From NCBI GenBank assembly GCA_024280945.1, contig JAMXLO010000096.1:16891-80890 (forward strand): a stretch of DNA of 64,000 nucleotides, written 5' to 3'. Made by a program: the position numbers and the translations under genes. Of the stretch, positions 50,799 to 59,464 are shown piece by piece. The notes under the pieces are model-generated. The model was not told where the DNA came from. It ran no database searches and saw only the letters and a list, made by a program, of their open reading frames with translations. The stretch is from Acetobacteraceae bacterium. Lineage in GTDB: Bacteria > Pseudomonadota > Alphaproteobacteria > Acetobacterales > Acetobacteraceae. The number at the start of each line of letters is the position of its first letter. Position 1 is the first letter of the stretch.

Positions 50799-50869
50799 TA
50801 GGAGATCCCACAGCCGCGAACGCACCGCCATGCCAACCTATGCGGGGTTGCCTTGTCGGTGCGCTCCTA
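50799..50869. repeat. Nested palindrome between the ureohydrolase and TonB-like genes
   Basis: TAGGAG/CTCCTA (50799-50804, 50864-50869) encloses CGCACCG/CGGTGCG (50821-50827, 50857-50863) and CAACC/GGTTG (50834-50838, 50846-50850), with a symmetric 6-by-6 internal loop and a 7-base terminal loop. Read on the minus strand it contains 'TCATTGCTAGGAGCGCACCGAC', close to the dispersed CATTGCGAGGAGC element known in several bacterial phyla (recalled, not searched). It may be a repeat remnant or a terminator without a T tract. Confidence 0.5.
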
Positions 50870-50912
50870 GCAATGACACTGGGCGTCCGCTGCACAGTCG
50901 CTGGAAGCCGAT

Positions 50913-51917
50913 TTGGATCAGGTCGTCGCCCTTCCGTTAGCCCGCCAGCGTCCGTGGCGCCTCTCGCGCCGCGGCGGCCGACGGTTGGGCAAGGTGCTGA
51001 TCCTCTCGCTTTGGCTGCATCTCACCGTGCTGCTCCTGCTGGTCGTGACCGTGCATTACCGGCACCAGGAGGAGGAACTGCCACCTCCGTCCACCGTGGC
51101 GATGGTCTTCGAGGGAGGCACTCCGGAAGGGCCGGCGCTGCCGAACCCGCAACCGAACGTTGCCCCGACCGCACCGCCGGCACCACCGCCCGCGCCAAGC
51201 CCCGCGCCCGCCCCACCCCAGCAGGCGGCGCCGGCCCCGGCAACGCCCCCTGCTGCACCACCGGTTGCGGCCGCTCCTCCCGCGCCCGCTCCTCCTGCGG
51301 CGGCACCAGCTGAATCCCTGCCGATCCCCCCGCCGCCGCCTGCTGCGAACGCTGAGGTGCCGGTCCCGAAGCCGCCGCCACTCGCCATGGTGATACCGAG
51401 GCCGCCAGCGCCGCGTCCAGCACCGCCGCCGACCGCGCCACCTTCGGTCGCGCCGCGGCCGTCGAGGCCGCAGGAATTCCCGGCGCCCACGAACTTCTCG
51501 TTGAACGCGTCGTCGCGTCCGCCGGCGCCTCGGGCCTCGCCTCGGGGGGCGCCGACGACGTTGGACTTCTCGCTCGCGCCACGCCGCGGTGCGGCCGACA
51601 CTTCACCGTTTTCGAGGGTCGCCGGCGCGCATGTCGGTCCCGATTGGCGCAATGAACTGAGCGCGTGGGTGCGGGCCCACGCCTATTATCCCGAACAGGC
51701 GGCAATGAACGGCGAGGACGGCGACGTCATGGTGCAGGTGGTCGCCCAACCGAACGGTCGTGTGAGTTCCGTCGAAATGGTGCAGCGATCTGGATCGCGA
51801 TGGCTCGACATGGCTCTGATGGCGCTGTTCCGCGATGCGAACCTGCCGCCTCTGCACACGGATGAGGGAATCACCTTCAACTTCACCATGCATTACATCC
51901 TGATCCGCACACCGTGA
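50913..51917 (+). CDS. TonB-like energy transducer with long proline-rich spacer
   Basis: This 334-residue protein has one membrane helix at about residues 28-47 ('LILSLWLHLTVLLLLVVTV') preceded by an Arg-rich cytoplasmic start. A Pro/Ala-rich spacer of about 140 residues (roughly 60-205) can cross the periplasm, and a C-terminal TonB/TolA-like domain follows (about 240-334, 'AYYPEQAAMNGEDGDVMVQVVAQPNGRV'). It would link inner-membrane proton-driven ExbB/ExbD to an outer-membrane receptor; neither is in the window. Translation probably starts at TTG 50913 with GGAAG before it. The downstream DUF2459 gene overlaps its stop (GTGA). Confidence 0.85.
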   Translation: MDQVVALPLARQRPWRLSRRGGRRLGKVLILSLWLHLTVLLLLVVTVHYRHQEEELPPPSTVAMVFEGGTPEGPALPNPQPNVAPTAPPAPPPAPSPAPAPPQQAAPAPATPPAAPPVAAAPPAPAPPAAAPAESLPIPPPPPAANAEVPVPKPPPLAMVIPRPPAPRPAPPPTAPPSVAPRPSRPQEFPAPTNFSLNASSRPPAPRASPRGAPTTLDFSLAPRRGAADTSPFSRVAGAHVGPDWRNELSAWVRAHAYYPEQAAMNGEDGDVMVQVVAQPNGRVSSVEMVQRSGSRWLDMALMALFRDANLPPLHTDEGITFNFTMHYILIRTP

Positions 51918-52549
51918 GGGCGCTGCTGATCGGAGCTCTCGCCGGATGGTTGTCTGGCTGCGCCACCATGCCGGCGGACGGTCCAATACCGGTCGGCGAA
52001 GCGACCCTCTACGTGGTGGAGCGAGGGTGGCACACTGATATCGGATTATCGGCGGATGAGGTGAGCACGCCGCTCGCGTCGTTGGGACAAGGCTTTCCTG
52101 GTGTGCGCTTCATGGTATTCGGCTTTGGCGAGCGCGCCTATTACATGGGGCACAATGCAGGATCAGGCGAAATGCTGGCAGCACTGTTGCCCAGCGAGAG
52201 CGCGATTCTGATGACGGCACTCAACGCATCACCGATCGAGGCTTTCCCCGGGCATAAGGTAATCCCCCTGCGGCTGCCGCCGGACAATCTGGCGCGGGTC
52301 GCTGCGCAACTCTGGGACGACCTGGAGAAGACAGCCGATGGCGAAGCGCTCCGCCTTGCCGATGGACCCTATGTCGGCAGCGCCTTTTACGCCTCGAACG
52401 AAACCTACGACGCGTTCCACACCTGCAACACCTGGACGGCGTTGCTATTGCGCGACGCGGGCTTCCCGGTGGACCCGCACGTGCTGTTCGCCGATCAGGT
52501 GATGCAGCAGGTAAGCGTCATCGCGACGCGGCAAGCGGCTGAGAGATGA
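51914..52549 (+). CDS. DUF2459 lipoprotein
   Basis: This 211-residue protein begins with a short lipoprotein signal ('IGALAGWLSGCATMP', lipidation at C16) and carries the DUF2459 pattern 'TLYVVERGWHTDIGLSADEV', 'FGFGERAYYMGH' and 'SNETYDAFHTCNTWTALLLRDAGFPV'. The Cys/His/Asn residues of the last block resemble those of papain-like transglutaminase-type folds, so an enzymatic role in the envelope is conceivable. The start GTG 51914 overlaps the TonB-like stop, showing translational coupling. Function unknown. Its stop codon directly abuts that of the small lipoprotein gene on the other strand. Confidence 0.85.
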   Translation: MRALLIGALAGWLSGCATMPADGPIPVGEATLYVVERGWHTDIGLSADEVSTPLASLGQGFPGVRFMVFGFGERAYYMGHNAGSGEMLAALLPSESAILMTALNASPIEAFPGHKVIPLRLPPDNLARVAAQLWDDLEKTADGEALRLADGPYVGSAFYASNETYDAFHTCNTWTALLLRDAGFPVDPHVLFADQVMQQVSVIATRQAAER

Positions 52550-52699
52550 TCAGCAGGGCGGCGCAGAGCCGTTCTGGCAGACCGCGGTGGTGCCCGGCGG
52601 CACGACGATCGTGGTGCGCGAAGGCGGCGGCGGGTTGCTGCTGCTGAAGCTGAGGCATCCGCCAAGCAGCAACGCCAGAAGCAATGGGAACAGACGCAT
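52550..52699 (-). CDS. Small lipoprotein, 49 residues
   Basis: A 49-codon frame encodes a textbook lipoprotein: signal 'MRLFPLLLALLLGGC' with lipidation at C15, then a Ser/Pro-rich stretch, 'TTIVVPPGTTAVCQNG' and a C-terminal 'SAPPC'. The two remaining cysteines could form a disulfide. The other frames here give longer but meaningless products, so the gene is easy to miss. It ends exactly where the convergent DUF2459 gene ends. The family is unknown to me; its place among envelope genes suggests a structural or accessory role. Confidence 0.7.
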   Translation of the reverse strand: MRLFPLLLALLLGGCLSFSSSNPPPPSRTTIVVPPGTTAVCQNGSAPPC

Positions 52700-52778
52700 A
52701 GGGCGGCACCTCGATGAGAATCGCTCCGATGCCTAGCGGTGGCGCCCGAGGGCTGTCGTCTCACAAGGCTGTGTACGC

Positions 52779-53048
52779 TCAGCGCACTGGTTCGATCCGG
52801 ACACTCGGCTTGCCGGGTCCGTGCAACAGGTCACCAGGCTCGCCACGCAGCACATCGGCTGGTGGTCGGGGAGCCTCCTCGCAGGCCATGCCTGGCGGGC
52901 TGATCGGCACGGTAACATAGGCCTCACCTTGATTGTTCGGCAGGTTCAGCGAGAGCGGGAGCATCGGCCCGGCTGGCTCCGCCGTTGCGCAATCGGCGCG
53001 TGCCAATAGCAAGGTGGCCACAACGAGAGGGTGCATGGCGGATAGCAT
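52779..53048 (-). CDS. Small exported protein, 89 residues, unknown function
   Basis: The protein begins with a signal peptide ('HPLVVATLLLARADCATAE', cleavage near residue 23), followed by a 65-residue mature part rich in Pro, Glu and Gly. One cysteine remains in the mature part ('GMACEEAPRP'). ATG 53048 or ATG 53036 may be the start; AAGGCGG lies very close to the first and rather far from the second. It follows the HpnN-like gene after 12 bases in the same direction, so they are probably cotranscribed. No family recognised. Confidence 0.6.
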   Translation of the reverse strand: MLSAMHPLVVATLLLARADCATAEPAGPMLPLSLNLPNNQGEAYVTVPISPPGMACEEAPRPPADVLRGEPGDLLHGPGKPSVRIEPVR

Positions 53049-53060
53049 CCGCCTTGCGGG

Positions 53061-55655
53061 TTAACGGCTGGTTCGCGCGTGCACGCTCGACAACAGCGCT
53101 GGAATGAATACGAGGCTCGCCAGCAAGGTACATCCCAGGCTGATCAGCAGCAATTTGCCCATGCTTGCCGTTCCGGGGTGCTCTGACAGTGCCAGAGAAC
53201 CAAATGCAGTCCCGGTAGTGAGGGCAGAGAATACGATCGCTCGCGCGGTTGCGGATCCAAGAATAGCGCGTCGGCCGGCGCGCCAGTTCATCACGAAGTA
53301 GATGTTGAACGATACGCCAACGCCCAGCAGCAGGGGCAGGGCGATGATATTGGCGAAGTTGAGGGGCAGCGGCAGCAGCACGGCAACCAGCAGCGTCAAA
53401 AGCGCCGACAGCAGCAGGGGTGCAAGCACCAGCGCAACGTCAAGCACCCGCCGCAGAGCCAGCAGCAGGATGATCGTGATCGACACGATTGCGATGATCG
53501 CTGCGTTGCGGAATGCATCGATGATCGTCGTGCTTGTCGCCTGGATCGTCACCGCCGCGCCGCCAGCATCAGGCGCGATCTGCGTGACCTGCTGCACGAA
53601 CTTGGCCAACCCGCTGCTGCTGCGCGCTTCGGGCGTCGACAGAACCTGGATGCGAGCCCTTCCGTCGGGCAGCAGCCAATCGCGCGCGACGTCTTGCGGA
53701 ATGGAGTCGACGGTCACCGGCTCGGCATTGAGCACAGCACGCAGCCGGTCGAGTTCTTCTGGCAGGAACTCGGTCAACGCCTGATTCGTCGCGAGCAGCA
53801 ACTCGTTCGGCGCGGTCAGCAGGTTGTGCAGGTCCGCGGCGATTGCGGCAAGTGGATGGTCCTTTGGCAACGTTGCTGTCGCTGGATCGATCTGCGCCAG
53901 CGCGGTCTTCGCCGCCAGACGGATCTGGTCGGCCGTGATCGGTGCCGAGGGCGCCTGTGGCATGAGAGTCGGCGCCAGGATCGAGTTGGCATCGGCGATG
54001 ATCGCAAGCTTCGCCTGCTGGTCGTCCGGCACGAAGCTCTGAATGTCGATAACCTTCGACACGGTCGGCAGCTCGACCAGTTTCGCCTTGAGCGCCTCGG
54101 CTGCCGCCACATTCGGCTCAATGATGTTGATGCTGTAGGGATTGGTGACGGGATTGTCCATCAGGTCATACAGCGTGCGCATCGCCTCGGTGTTCGGGTT
54201 CTTAGTGTGCAACGGGTCCGAGTCGAACTGCAGCCGCGGCGACAGCGCGATCGCGACCGCGGCCAGGGCGGCGAATACCAGCAGGATCGGCCGCCGGCGC
54301 CGGGCGATGATCGGGTCGAACGGCGCCAACCAAGAGAAGCCGACCACCGCCCGCTCGCCCTTTGGCCGGCACAGCGTGATGATTGCCGGCAGGAACCCGA
54401 GTGTGCAGATGAACGCAATCAGCATGCCGGCGCCGGCGATCATGCCCAGCTCTGCGACGCCGGAAAAGTCGGTCGGGACAAACCCCAAAAACCCGAATGC
54501 CGTCGCCAGGGAGGCCACGAGGATCTGGTCGCCGGTGCGCACGGCGTTCTGTCGCAGTGCTTCGCCTGGGTCGGGATACTCGAAACGGCGCTCTCGGTAG
54601 CGGACCGAGAACTGAATGGCGAAGTCAACGGCTATGCCGACAAACAATATGCCGAAGCCGACGGAGATAAGGTTGAGCGTTCCCACCGCCACGGAGGCGA
54701 ACAACAGAGTCAGCATCAGGCCCAACCCCAGGGTCGCCAGGATCGGCAGGATGAGCCGCCAGGTCTGCACTGCAAGAAACAGCCACAGGGTGATCAGAAG
54801 GAGGCTGCCGATCAGACCCCAGACAGCCCCTTGGACAACGGTGGCGAATTCCTCATCCGCCAATGCGACCTGGCCGGTGATGCGGACGCGTGCGTCGCCA
54901 GTCTTCACGAACGGCAGATCCGCGATGATGCCGCGCAGGACGTTGCTCGCTTCACCGCCCGGCTCGAGGGCGCCGAAATCGAGCTTCGGCTGGACCAGCA
55001 CGAACACGTACTTCCCGGCGAGATTGGTCAGCTCGTTGCCGCCGAGCAGTGACTGCCACGACAGCGGCTTGGGGTGGCCACTCAGCGCTTCCGCCAGCGC
55101 CCGATGGAAGGCCTCGAGCGACGGTAGGTATGGTGTGATGTCCTCACCGCCCTTGGTGACGCCTATGCCGAGCAACGACAGTGCCTGGAACAGCCCGCGT
55201 GCGGTTGGGTCCGCCGCCAGCTGCCCGAGAAACGGCTGCGCATCGATCGTGCGGTTCATCAGGTCTGACAGCTGCTTCGTGTCGAGAAACAGCAGGCCTT
55301 CCTTGCGAAAGAACGGAGAGGCGTCGGGTCGGCGAACCGAATCGAAATGCGTGTGGTCCTTGGCGAGGGCAGCGGCCAGCGCGGCGGCGGTGTCGTCCGC
55401 CTCCTCGGGCTCACGCGCGTCGATCACAGCCACGAGCAGGTTGTTGAACTGCGGAAAGGCCCGGTTCATGGCGTCGGACTGCTTGCGCCATGGCAGGCTG
55501 CTGGAGAACATCTGGTCGGTGTCGGTGGTGACGCTCAGATGTGTCGCAGCATAGAGTCCCGAGAAAACCGCGAGCAGCAGGCCTGCCAGCGCCACGAACA
55601 ATGCGTGACGACGGCTGAATTCGGCCACTCCGATGATCAGGCGGTTCAGCATCAT
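53061..55655 (-). CDS. hpnN: MMPL/RND transporter, HpnN-like hopanoid transporter
   Basis: This 864-residue protein has the duplicated MMPL layout: a first helix at about 15-37, a large periplasmic loop ('THLSVTTDTDQMFSSSLPWRKQ'), helices with 'LNLISVGFGILFVGIAVDFAIQFSVRYRE', then a second half with 'LPLLLGVGVSFNIYFVMNWRAG' near the end. It matches the hopanoid-associated RND transporter group, which moves hopanoids to the outer membrane in alphaproteobacteria. Other hpn/shc genes are not in the window, so the name rests on family resemblance. ATG 55655 or 55652 (tandem ATG) is the start. It is divergent from the MetE-like gene. Confidence 0.85.
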   Translation of the reverse strand: MMLNRLIIGVAEFSRRHALFVALAGLLLAVFSGLYAATHLSVTTDTDQMFSSSLPWRKQSDAMNRAFPQFNNLLVAVIDAREPEEADDTAAALAAALAKDHTHFDSVRRPDASPFFRKEGLLFLDTKQLSDLMNRTIDAQPFLGQLAADPTARGLFQALSLLGIGVTKGGEDITPYLPSLEAFHRALAEALSGHPKPLSWQSLLGGNELTNLAGKYVFVLVQPKLDFGALEPGGEASNVLRGIIADLPFVKTGDARVRITGQVALADEEFATVVQGAVWGLIGSLLLITLWLFLAVQTWRLILPILATLGLGLMLTLLFASVAVGTLNLISVGFGILFVGIAVDFAIQFSVRYRERRFEYPDPGEALRQNAVRTGDQILVASLATAFGFLGFVPTDFSGVAELGMIAGAGMLIAFICTLGFLPAIITLCRPKGERAVVGFSWLAPFDPIIARRRRPILLVFAALAAVAIALSPRLQFDSDPLHTKNPNTEAMRTLYDLMDNPVTNPYSINIIEPNVAAAEALKAKLVELPTVSKVIDIQSFVPDDQQAKLAIIADANSILAPTLMPQAPSAPITADQIRLAAKTALAQIDPATATLPKDHPLAAIAADLHNLLTAPNELLLATNQALTEFLPEELDRLRAVLNAEPVTVDSIPQDVARDWLLPDGRARIQVLSTPEARSSSGLAKFVQQVTQIAPDAGGAAVTIQATSTTIIDAFRNAAIIAIVSITIILLLALRRVLDVALVLAPLLLSALLTLLVAVLLPLPLNFANIIALPLLLGVGVSFNIYFVMNWRAGRRAILGSATARAIVFSALTTGTAFGSLALSEHPGTASMGKLLLISLGCTLLASLVFIPALLSSVHARTSR

Positions 55656-55802
55656 TCCGGGCAGCAGCTGTGTCCTGGCCCGGCTCGTGCGGGCCGCGTT
55701 TGATAGTCGCTCAGGCGCGCCGGGTCCATGCCGGGTGGCGGCGGTTTTCACGGGGTCGCCGTGGCGGTAGGAGATGCGTCGGATAAACAGGAGGGCCTTC
55801 CC

Positions 55803-56948
55803 ATGTCGATGTCGGGTGCAGCGAAAGATCGGGTCGGCCCACGCGGCCTCCCGCCATTCCGCGCCGACCATGTAGGAAGCCTGCTGCGACCGCGCGAGTT
55901 GGCCGAGGCACGCGCTGCGCGAAAAGCTGGGACGCTCTCAGCCGATGCACTGAGGGCGGCAGAGGACCGCTGCATCCAGGCGGCGATCCGCAGACAGGAA
56001 GAGCTGGGGTTCCGCGCCGCCACCGACGGCGAATATCGGCGGGCGTTCTGGCATTTTGATTTTGTGTCCGGCCTGCAGGGGGTCGAGCTTTACGAGCCGG
56101 AACAGAAAGTCCAGTTCAAGGGCGGCTTGCCGCTGCCGCTCTCGCTGCGCGTTGTCGGCCGGATCGGCTGGAGCAAACCGGTGATGGTCGATGATTTCCG
56201 CTTCGTTGCTGGCCACGTCAAATCCGCGGTACCGAAAATGACCATACCGTCACCCTCGGTGGTGCATTTCCGCGGTGGGCGGCAGGCGATCGATCCGAAG
56301 ACCTATCCGGATCTCGACATGTTCTTTGCCGATCTCGGGGAAGCGTATTGCAAGGCGGTCGCAGCGTTCGGTGCTGCAGGATGCAGGTATCTGCAGCTCG
56401 ACGAGGTGAATATTGCCTATTTGTGCGATCCGGAACAGATCGCTGGCCTGAAAGCGCGCGGTGAACACGTAGAGAACCTGTTGGCGATTTACGCCGGCAT
56501 GCTCAACCGTGCGATCGAGGGACGGCCCGACGGCATGACCATCAGCATGCACCTGTGTCGCGGCAACTTCCGCTCGCATTGGGTAGCGTCGGGTGGGTAT
56601 GAGCCGGTCGCTGACGTGCTGTTCAATCAGATCAATTCCGATGCGTATTTCATGGAGTACGACACCGAGCGCGCCGGTGGGTTCGAGCCGCTGCGCTTCG
56701 TTCCGCGTGGGCACAAGGTGGTGGTTCTGGGGCTGGTGACCAGCAAGACCGGTGCGCTGGAAACCAAGGATGAGCTGAAGCGGCGAATCGACCAGGCAGC
56801 GAAGTACTTGCCGCTGGAACAGCTCGCGCTCTCGCCGCAATGCGGCTTTGCCAGCACCGAGGAAGGAAACACGCTGACCGAAGACGAACAATGGGCGAAG
56901 CTGCAGCTGTGCATCGACGTAGCGCGCGAGGTCTGGGGCGGGATTTGA
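55803..56948 (+). CDS. Cobalamin-independent methionine synthase-like protein (MetE C-terminal domain type)
   Basis: This 381-residue protein matches the C-terminal barrel of MetE. Zinc and homocysteine-site features are 'ADHVGSLLRP' at the start, 'YLQLDEVNIAYL', 'ISMHLCRGN' (His-x-Cys) and 'LALSPQCGFAST' (the last cysteine ligand). It lacks the N-terminal MetE half, like the YxjG/YxjH and MetE-like methyltransferases that use simpler methyl donors. A methyl transfer to a thiol is therefore likely; the donor is unknown. GGAGGG precedes ATG 55803. A perfect hairpin follows the stop by 11 bases. Confidence 0.88.
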   Translation: MSMSGAAKDRVGPRGLPPFRADHVGSLLRPRELAEARAARKAGTLSADALRAAEDRCIQAAIRRQEELGFRAATDGEYRRAFWHFDFVSGLQGVELYEPEQKVQFKGGLPLPLSLRVVGRIGWSKPVMVDDFRFVAGHVKSAVPKMTIPSPSVVHFRGGRQAIDPKTYPDLDMFFADLGEAYCKAVAAFGAAGCRYLQLDEVNIAYLCDPEQIAGLKARGEHVENLLAIYAGMLNRAIEGRPDGMTISMHLCRGNFRSHWVASGGYEPVADVLFNQINSDAYFMEYDTERAGGFEPLRFVPRGHKVVVLGLVTSKTGALETKDELKRRIDQAAKYLPLEQLALSPQCGFASTEEGNTLTEDEQWAKLQLCIDVAREVWGGI

Positions 56949-56959
56949 TACATCCCGGA

Positions 56960-56991
56960 CGCCGCGAATTGTCTGTCTGAGATTCGCGGCG
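56960..56991 (+). terminator. Perfect 10-base hairpin after the MetE-like gene
   Basis: CGCCGCGAAT and ATTCGCGGCG pair perfectly around a 12-base loop, ending 10 bases before the TTG start of the glycosyltransferase gene. There is no T tract. It may end transcription, limit read-through into the next gene, or act on translation of that gene. Confidence 0.5.
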
Positions 56992-57001
56992 GCTTCCGCG
57001 T

Positions 57002-58441
57002 TTGCCACTGATTTCGCTGATTCTGGTCACGATGGCCCTGCGCGTTGCGTTTGGCACGGCGCTGGGGCTGGGCGTTGACGAAAGCTACATGGTCGCGTCG
57101 GGGCGCGTGCTGAGCCTCGGTTATTACGATCACCCCCCGATCGCATGGTGGCTGAGCTGGGCGGCGGCACATCTGTTCGGCAGCGAAGCAGCGGTTATCG
57201 TGCGCCTGCCGTTCATTGCGCTGTTCGCTGTCTCGACCTGGCTGATGTATCGCCTTGGCTGCGCTATCGCGGGCGCGCGCGCCGGTCTGTGGGCGGCAGT
57301 GCTGCTGAACGTTTCCCCGGTGTTCGGCGTGACCACCGGCACCTGGGTATTGCCAGACGGCCCTTTGGACTGTGCGCTGCTCGGCGCCGCGCTTTGTCTC
57401 GTCAACGCATTGGAACGAGGAACACTGGGATGGTGGCTGGGCGCAGGCCTGTGTGCAGGCGCTGCGCTGCTGTCGAAGTATTCGGCGGCACTCACGGTTC
57501 TCGGAGTATTTCTCTACCTGCTGACCAGCCGGCAACATCGGCAGCTGCTGACCACGATCGGGCCGTGGCTCGCTGCTCTGGTTGCCGGAGCGATGTTTGT
57601 CCCCGTGCTGGTGTGGAATGCGCACCACGATTGGGCATCGTTCGCGTTTCAGGCGGGCCGGGCGGAAGGCCGGCAATTCCAGCTTTTCGCACCGCTGGTG
57701 ACGTTCGCCGGCGAAGCTCTGTTCGTGCTGCCGTGGATATGGCTGCCGATGATGGCCGTGCTCATCGTGGCGCTGCGCCGCGGTCCCGAGGCCTGGCGCT
57801 CCTGGCTGCTGAGCTGGCTGGCCTTGCCGCCGATCGCGGTGTTTGCCGTCGTTTCCGCCTGGTCCAGCCAACGCGTGCTGTTTCACTGGGCAGCGCCTGG
57901 CTATCTGATGTTGTTTCCGTTGCTTGGCGACGCGGTGGCGCGCCGTATCGGGCAGCCCGCGGTGCGCTGGACGTTAGTGGGAACGGGTGCTTTCGTCGTC
58001 CTCGGCGCGGCCGTTGTGGCAAGCCAGGTTCGGTGGGGCTGGCTGCATGCTGTGATCGTGGACATTGCACCAAGCGATCCGACGATCCAGGCAGTGGATT
58101 GGACGTCGCTAGGCGATGGGCTGCCGCCTGATGCACTGGTCGGTGTTCCGAACTGGCGCGACGCCGGAAAGATCGGTTACGCGCTGGGGCCGCGGGTGAC
58201 GACTGTCTGTCTGAGCCTTGATTGTCGCCAGTTCGGCCTGACCTGGCCGGCACACCGGTTTATCGGCGCGGACCTGCTGATCTTCGTGCCCGAACATGCT
58301 GACCGCGTCGCTATCGAGCTTGCACGGGCATTCGATCGGGTAGAGCGACTTCCGGACGCATCGATCCGTCAGACCGGGCGGACATTGCAGACCGTGGCAG
58401 TGTTCCGTGGCGATCGCTTGCGAGCGTGGCCTCCGCAATAG
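57002..58441 (+). CDS. GT39/ArnT-like membrane glycosyltransferase
   Basis: This 479-residue protein has about ten to eleven helices and the first-loop acidic motif 'LGVDESYMVASGR' (Asp-Glu), followed by 'GYYDHPPIAWWLSWA', both typical of the PMT_2/ArnT superfamily. It uses polyprenyl-phosphate sugars on the periplasmic side; lipid A, protein or polysaccharide could be the acceptor. The C-terminal 130 residues form a soluble domain. The start is TTG 57002 (conserved helix begins at once) or ATG 57032. No sugar-phosphate synthesis genes are adjacent. Confidence 0.88.
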   Translation: MPLISLILVTMALRVAFGTALGLGVDESYMVASGRVLSLGYYDHPPIAWWLSWAAAHLFGSEAAVIVRLPFIALFAVSTWLMYRLGCAIAGARAGLWAAVLLNVSPVFGVTTGTWVLPDGPLDCALLGAALCLVNALERGTLGWWLGAGLCAGAALLSKYSAALTVLGVFLYLLTSRQHRQLLTTIGPWLAALVAGAMFVPVLVWNAHHDWASFAFQAGRAEGRQFQLFAPLVTFAGEALFVLPWIWLPMMAVLIVALRRGPEAWRSWLLSWLALPPIAVFAVVSAWSSQRVLFHWAAPGYLMLFPLLGDAVARRIGQPAVRWTLVGTGAFVVLGAAVVASQVRWGWLHAVIVDIAPSDPTIQAVDWTSLGDGLPPDALVGVPNWRDAGKIGYALGPRVTTVCLSLDCRQFGLTWPAHRFIGADLLIFVPEHADRVAIELARAFDRVERLPDASIRQTGRTLQTVAVFRGDRLRAWPPQ

Positions 58442-58499
58442 CCGCGCCGTCGACGGCACGTTGGCATGTCTCCACACTTGGGGCTAACAATAATCGCAA

Positions 58500-59405
58500 A
58501 TGAGCATCGTGACGGATCGCGTTCTCAGTCCGGTGGAGTTGCGGGCGCTATCGGGGCGCAGCAACGCTGCGGGAGTGCAGCGCCTGGCCATCCATGTCGC
58601 ACTGTTGGTTGGCACCGGCGCATTGCTTGCGATCTCTGGGCCCGTGACGGTCGTTCCGGCGATGGTGGCCTTCGGACTTGTGCAGGTGGCGTTGTTCGCG
58701 CCGGCCCATGAGGCCACGCACCAAACAGCGTTTGCGTCGCGCCGTGCCAACCAGATCGTCGGATGGCTCGCCGCATGCCCGTCGCTGCTGAACCTGCACT
58801 TCTATACGGCGTTTCATTTCGCTCATCACCGGCATACGCAGATCCCCGGCAAGGATCCTGAACTCGACATGGAGGCTCCGGATACGTTGCACGCCTATGT
58901 CAGGCGTATTCTGGGTTTGCCCTATTGGCGGCTGCGACTTTTGGTGATTGCCGATTGTTGGCGAGGCGATCTGAATCGATACTCGTATGTGTCGGCGGAC
59001 GCACGACCCGTGGTGATCCGCAGCGTGCGCGCGATGAGTGTCGTTATGGTCGGCGGATCGGCTATCTCGGCCATCCTGTTCGGCTGGCGAACACCGTTCA
59101 TGTTCTGGGTTTTCCCGCAGCTCCTCTGCCAGCCTTTCCTGCGCGCCTATGTGCTGGCAGAGCACACCGGCTGCACGATGGATCGGAACGGGCTTACCAA
59201 TACGCGCACGACGCTGACCAACCCTGTGGTACGGCTGTTGATGTGGGATATGCCGTTCCACGCCGAACATCACCTGTATCCGTCGATACCGTTCCATCGC
59301 CTGGCAGAAGCTCACCGGTCGCTGTGTGACAGGCTGGGGTTCGTTCAGCGTGGGTATATAAACTTGAACCTTGACATCGTGCGGAAATTGATCGCACGAA
59401 CTTGA
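58500..59405 (+). CDS. Membrane fatty acid desaturase
   Basis: This 301-residue di-iron membrane enzyme has all three histidine boxes: H70-E-x-x-H74 ('HEATH'), H106/H109/H110/H112 ('HFAHHRHT') and H254/H257/H258 ('HAEHHLYP'). Four hydrophobic segments surround them. Members desaturate or hydroxylate acyl chains, sphingolipids or carotenoids, so fatty acid is only the commonest substrate. The start ATG 58500 lies 58 bases after the glycosyltransferase stop. The aquaporin gene follows after 59 bases, so the three plus-strand genes may be cotranscribed, with no clear common pathway apart from membrane composition. Confidence 0.9.
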   Translation: MSIVTDRVLSPVELRALSGRSNAAGVQRLAIHVALLVGTGALLAISGPVTVVPAMVAFGLVQVALFAPAHEATHQTAFASRRANQIVGWLAACPSLLNLHFYTAFHFAHHRHTQIPGKDPELDMEAPDTLHAYVRRILGLPYWRLRLLVIADCWRGDLNRYSYVSADARPVVIRSVRAMSVVMVGGSAISAILFGWRTPFMFWVFPQLLCQPFLRAYVLAEHTGCTMDRNGLTNTRTTLTNPVVRLLMWDMPFHAEHHLYPSIPFHRLAEAHRSLCDRLGFVQRGYINLNLDIVRKLIART

Positions 59406-59464
59406 CAGGCGGCGCCCCCGAGTCGCTGGGGTTGTTGGCCGCTCGCAGCAAGGGGGAATGCGAA

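Noticed and set aside
50799..50869. CRISPR-like or tRNA-like structure
   Set aside because: It is a single nested palindrome with no repeat-spacer periodicity and no tRNA arms or anticodon.
53694..55052. 452-codon plus-strand frame inside the HpnN-like gene
   Set aside because: It is antisense to conserved membrane segments and is Arg/Gln/Asp-rich without any domain.
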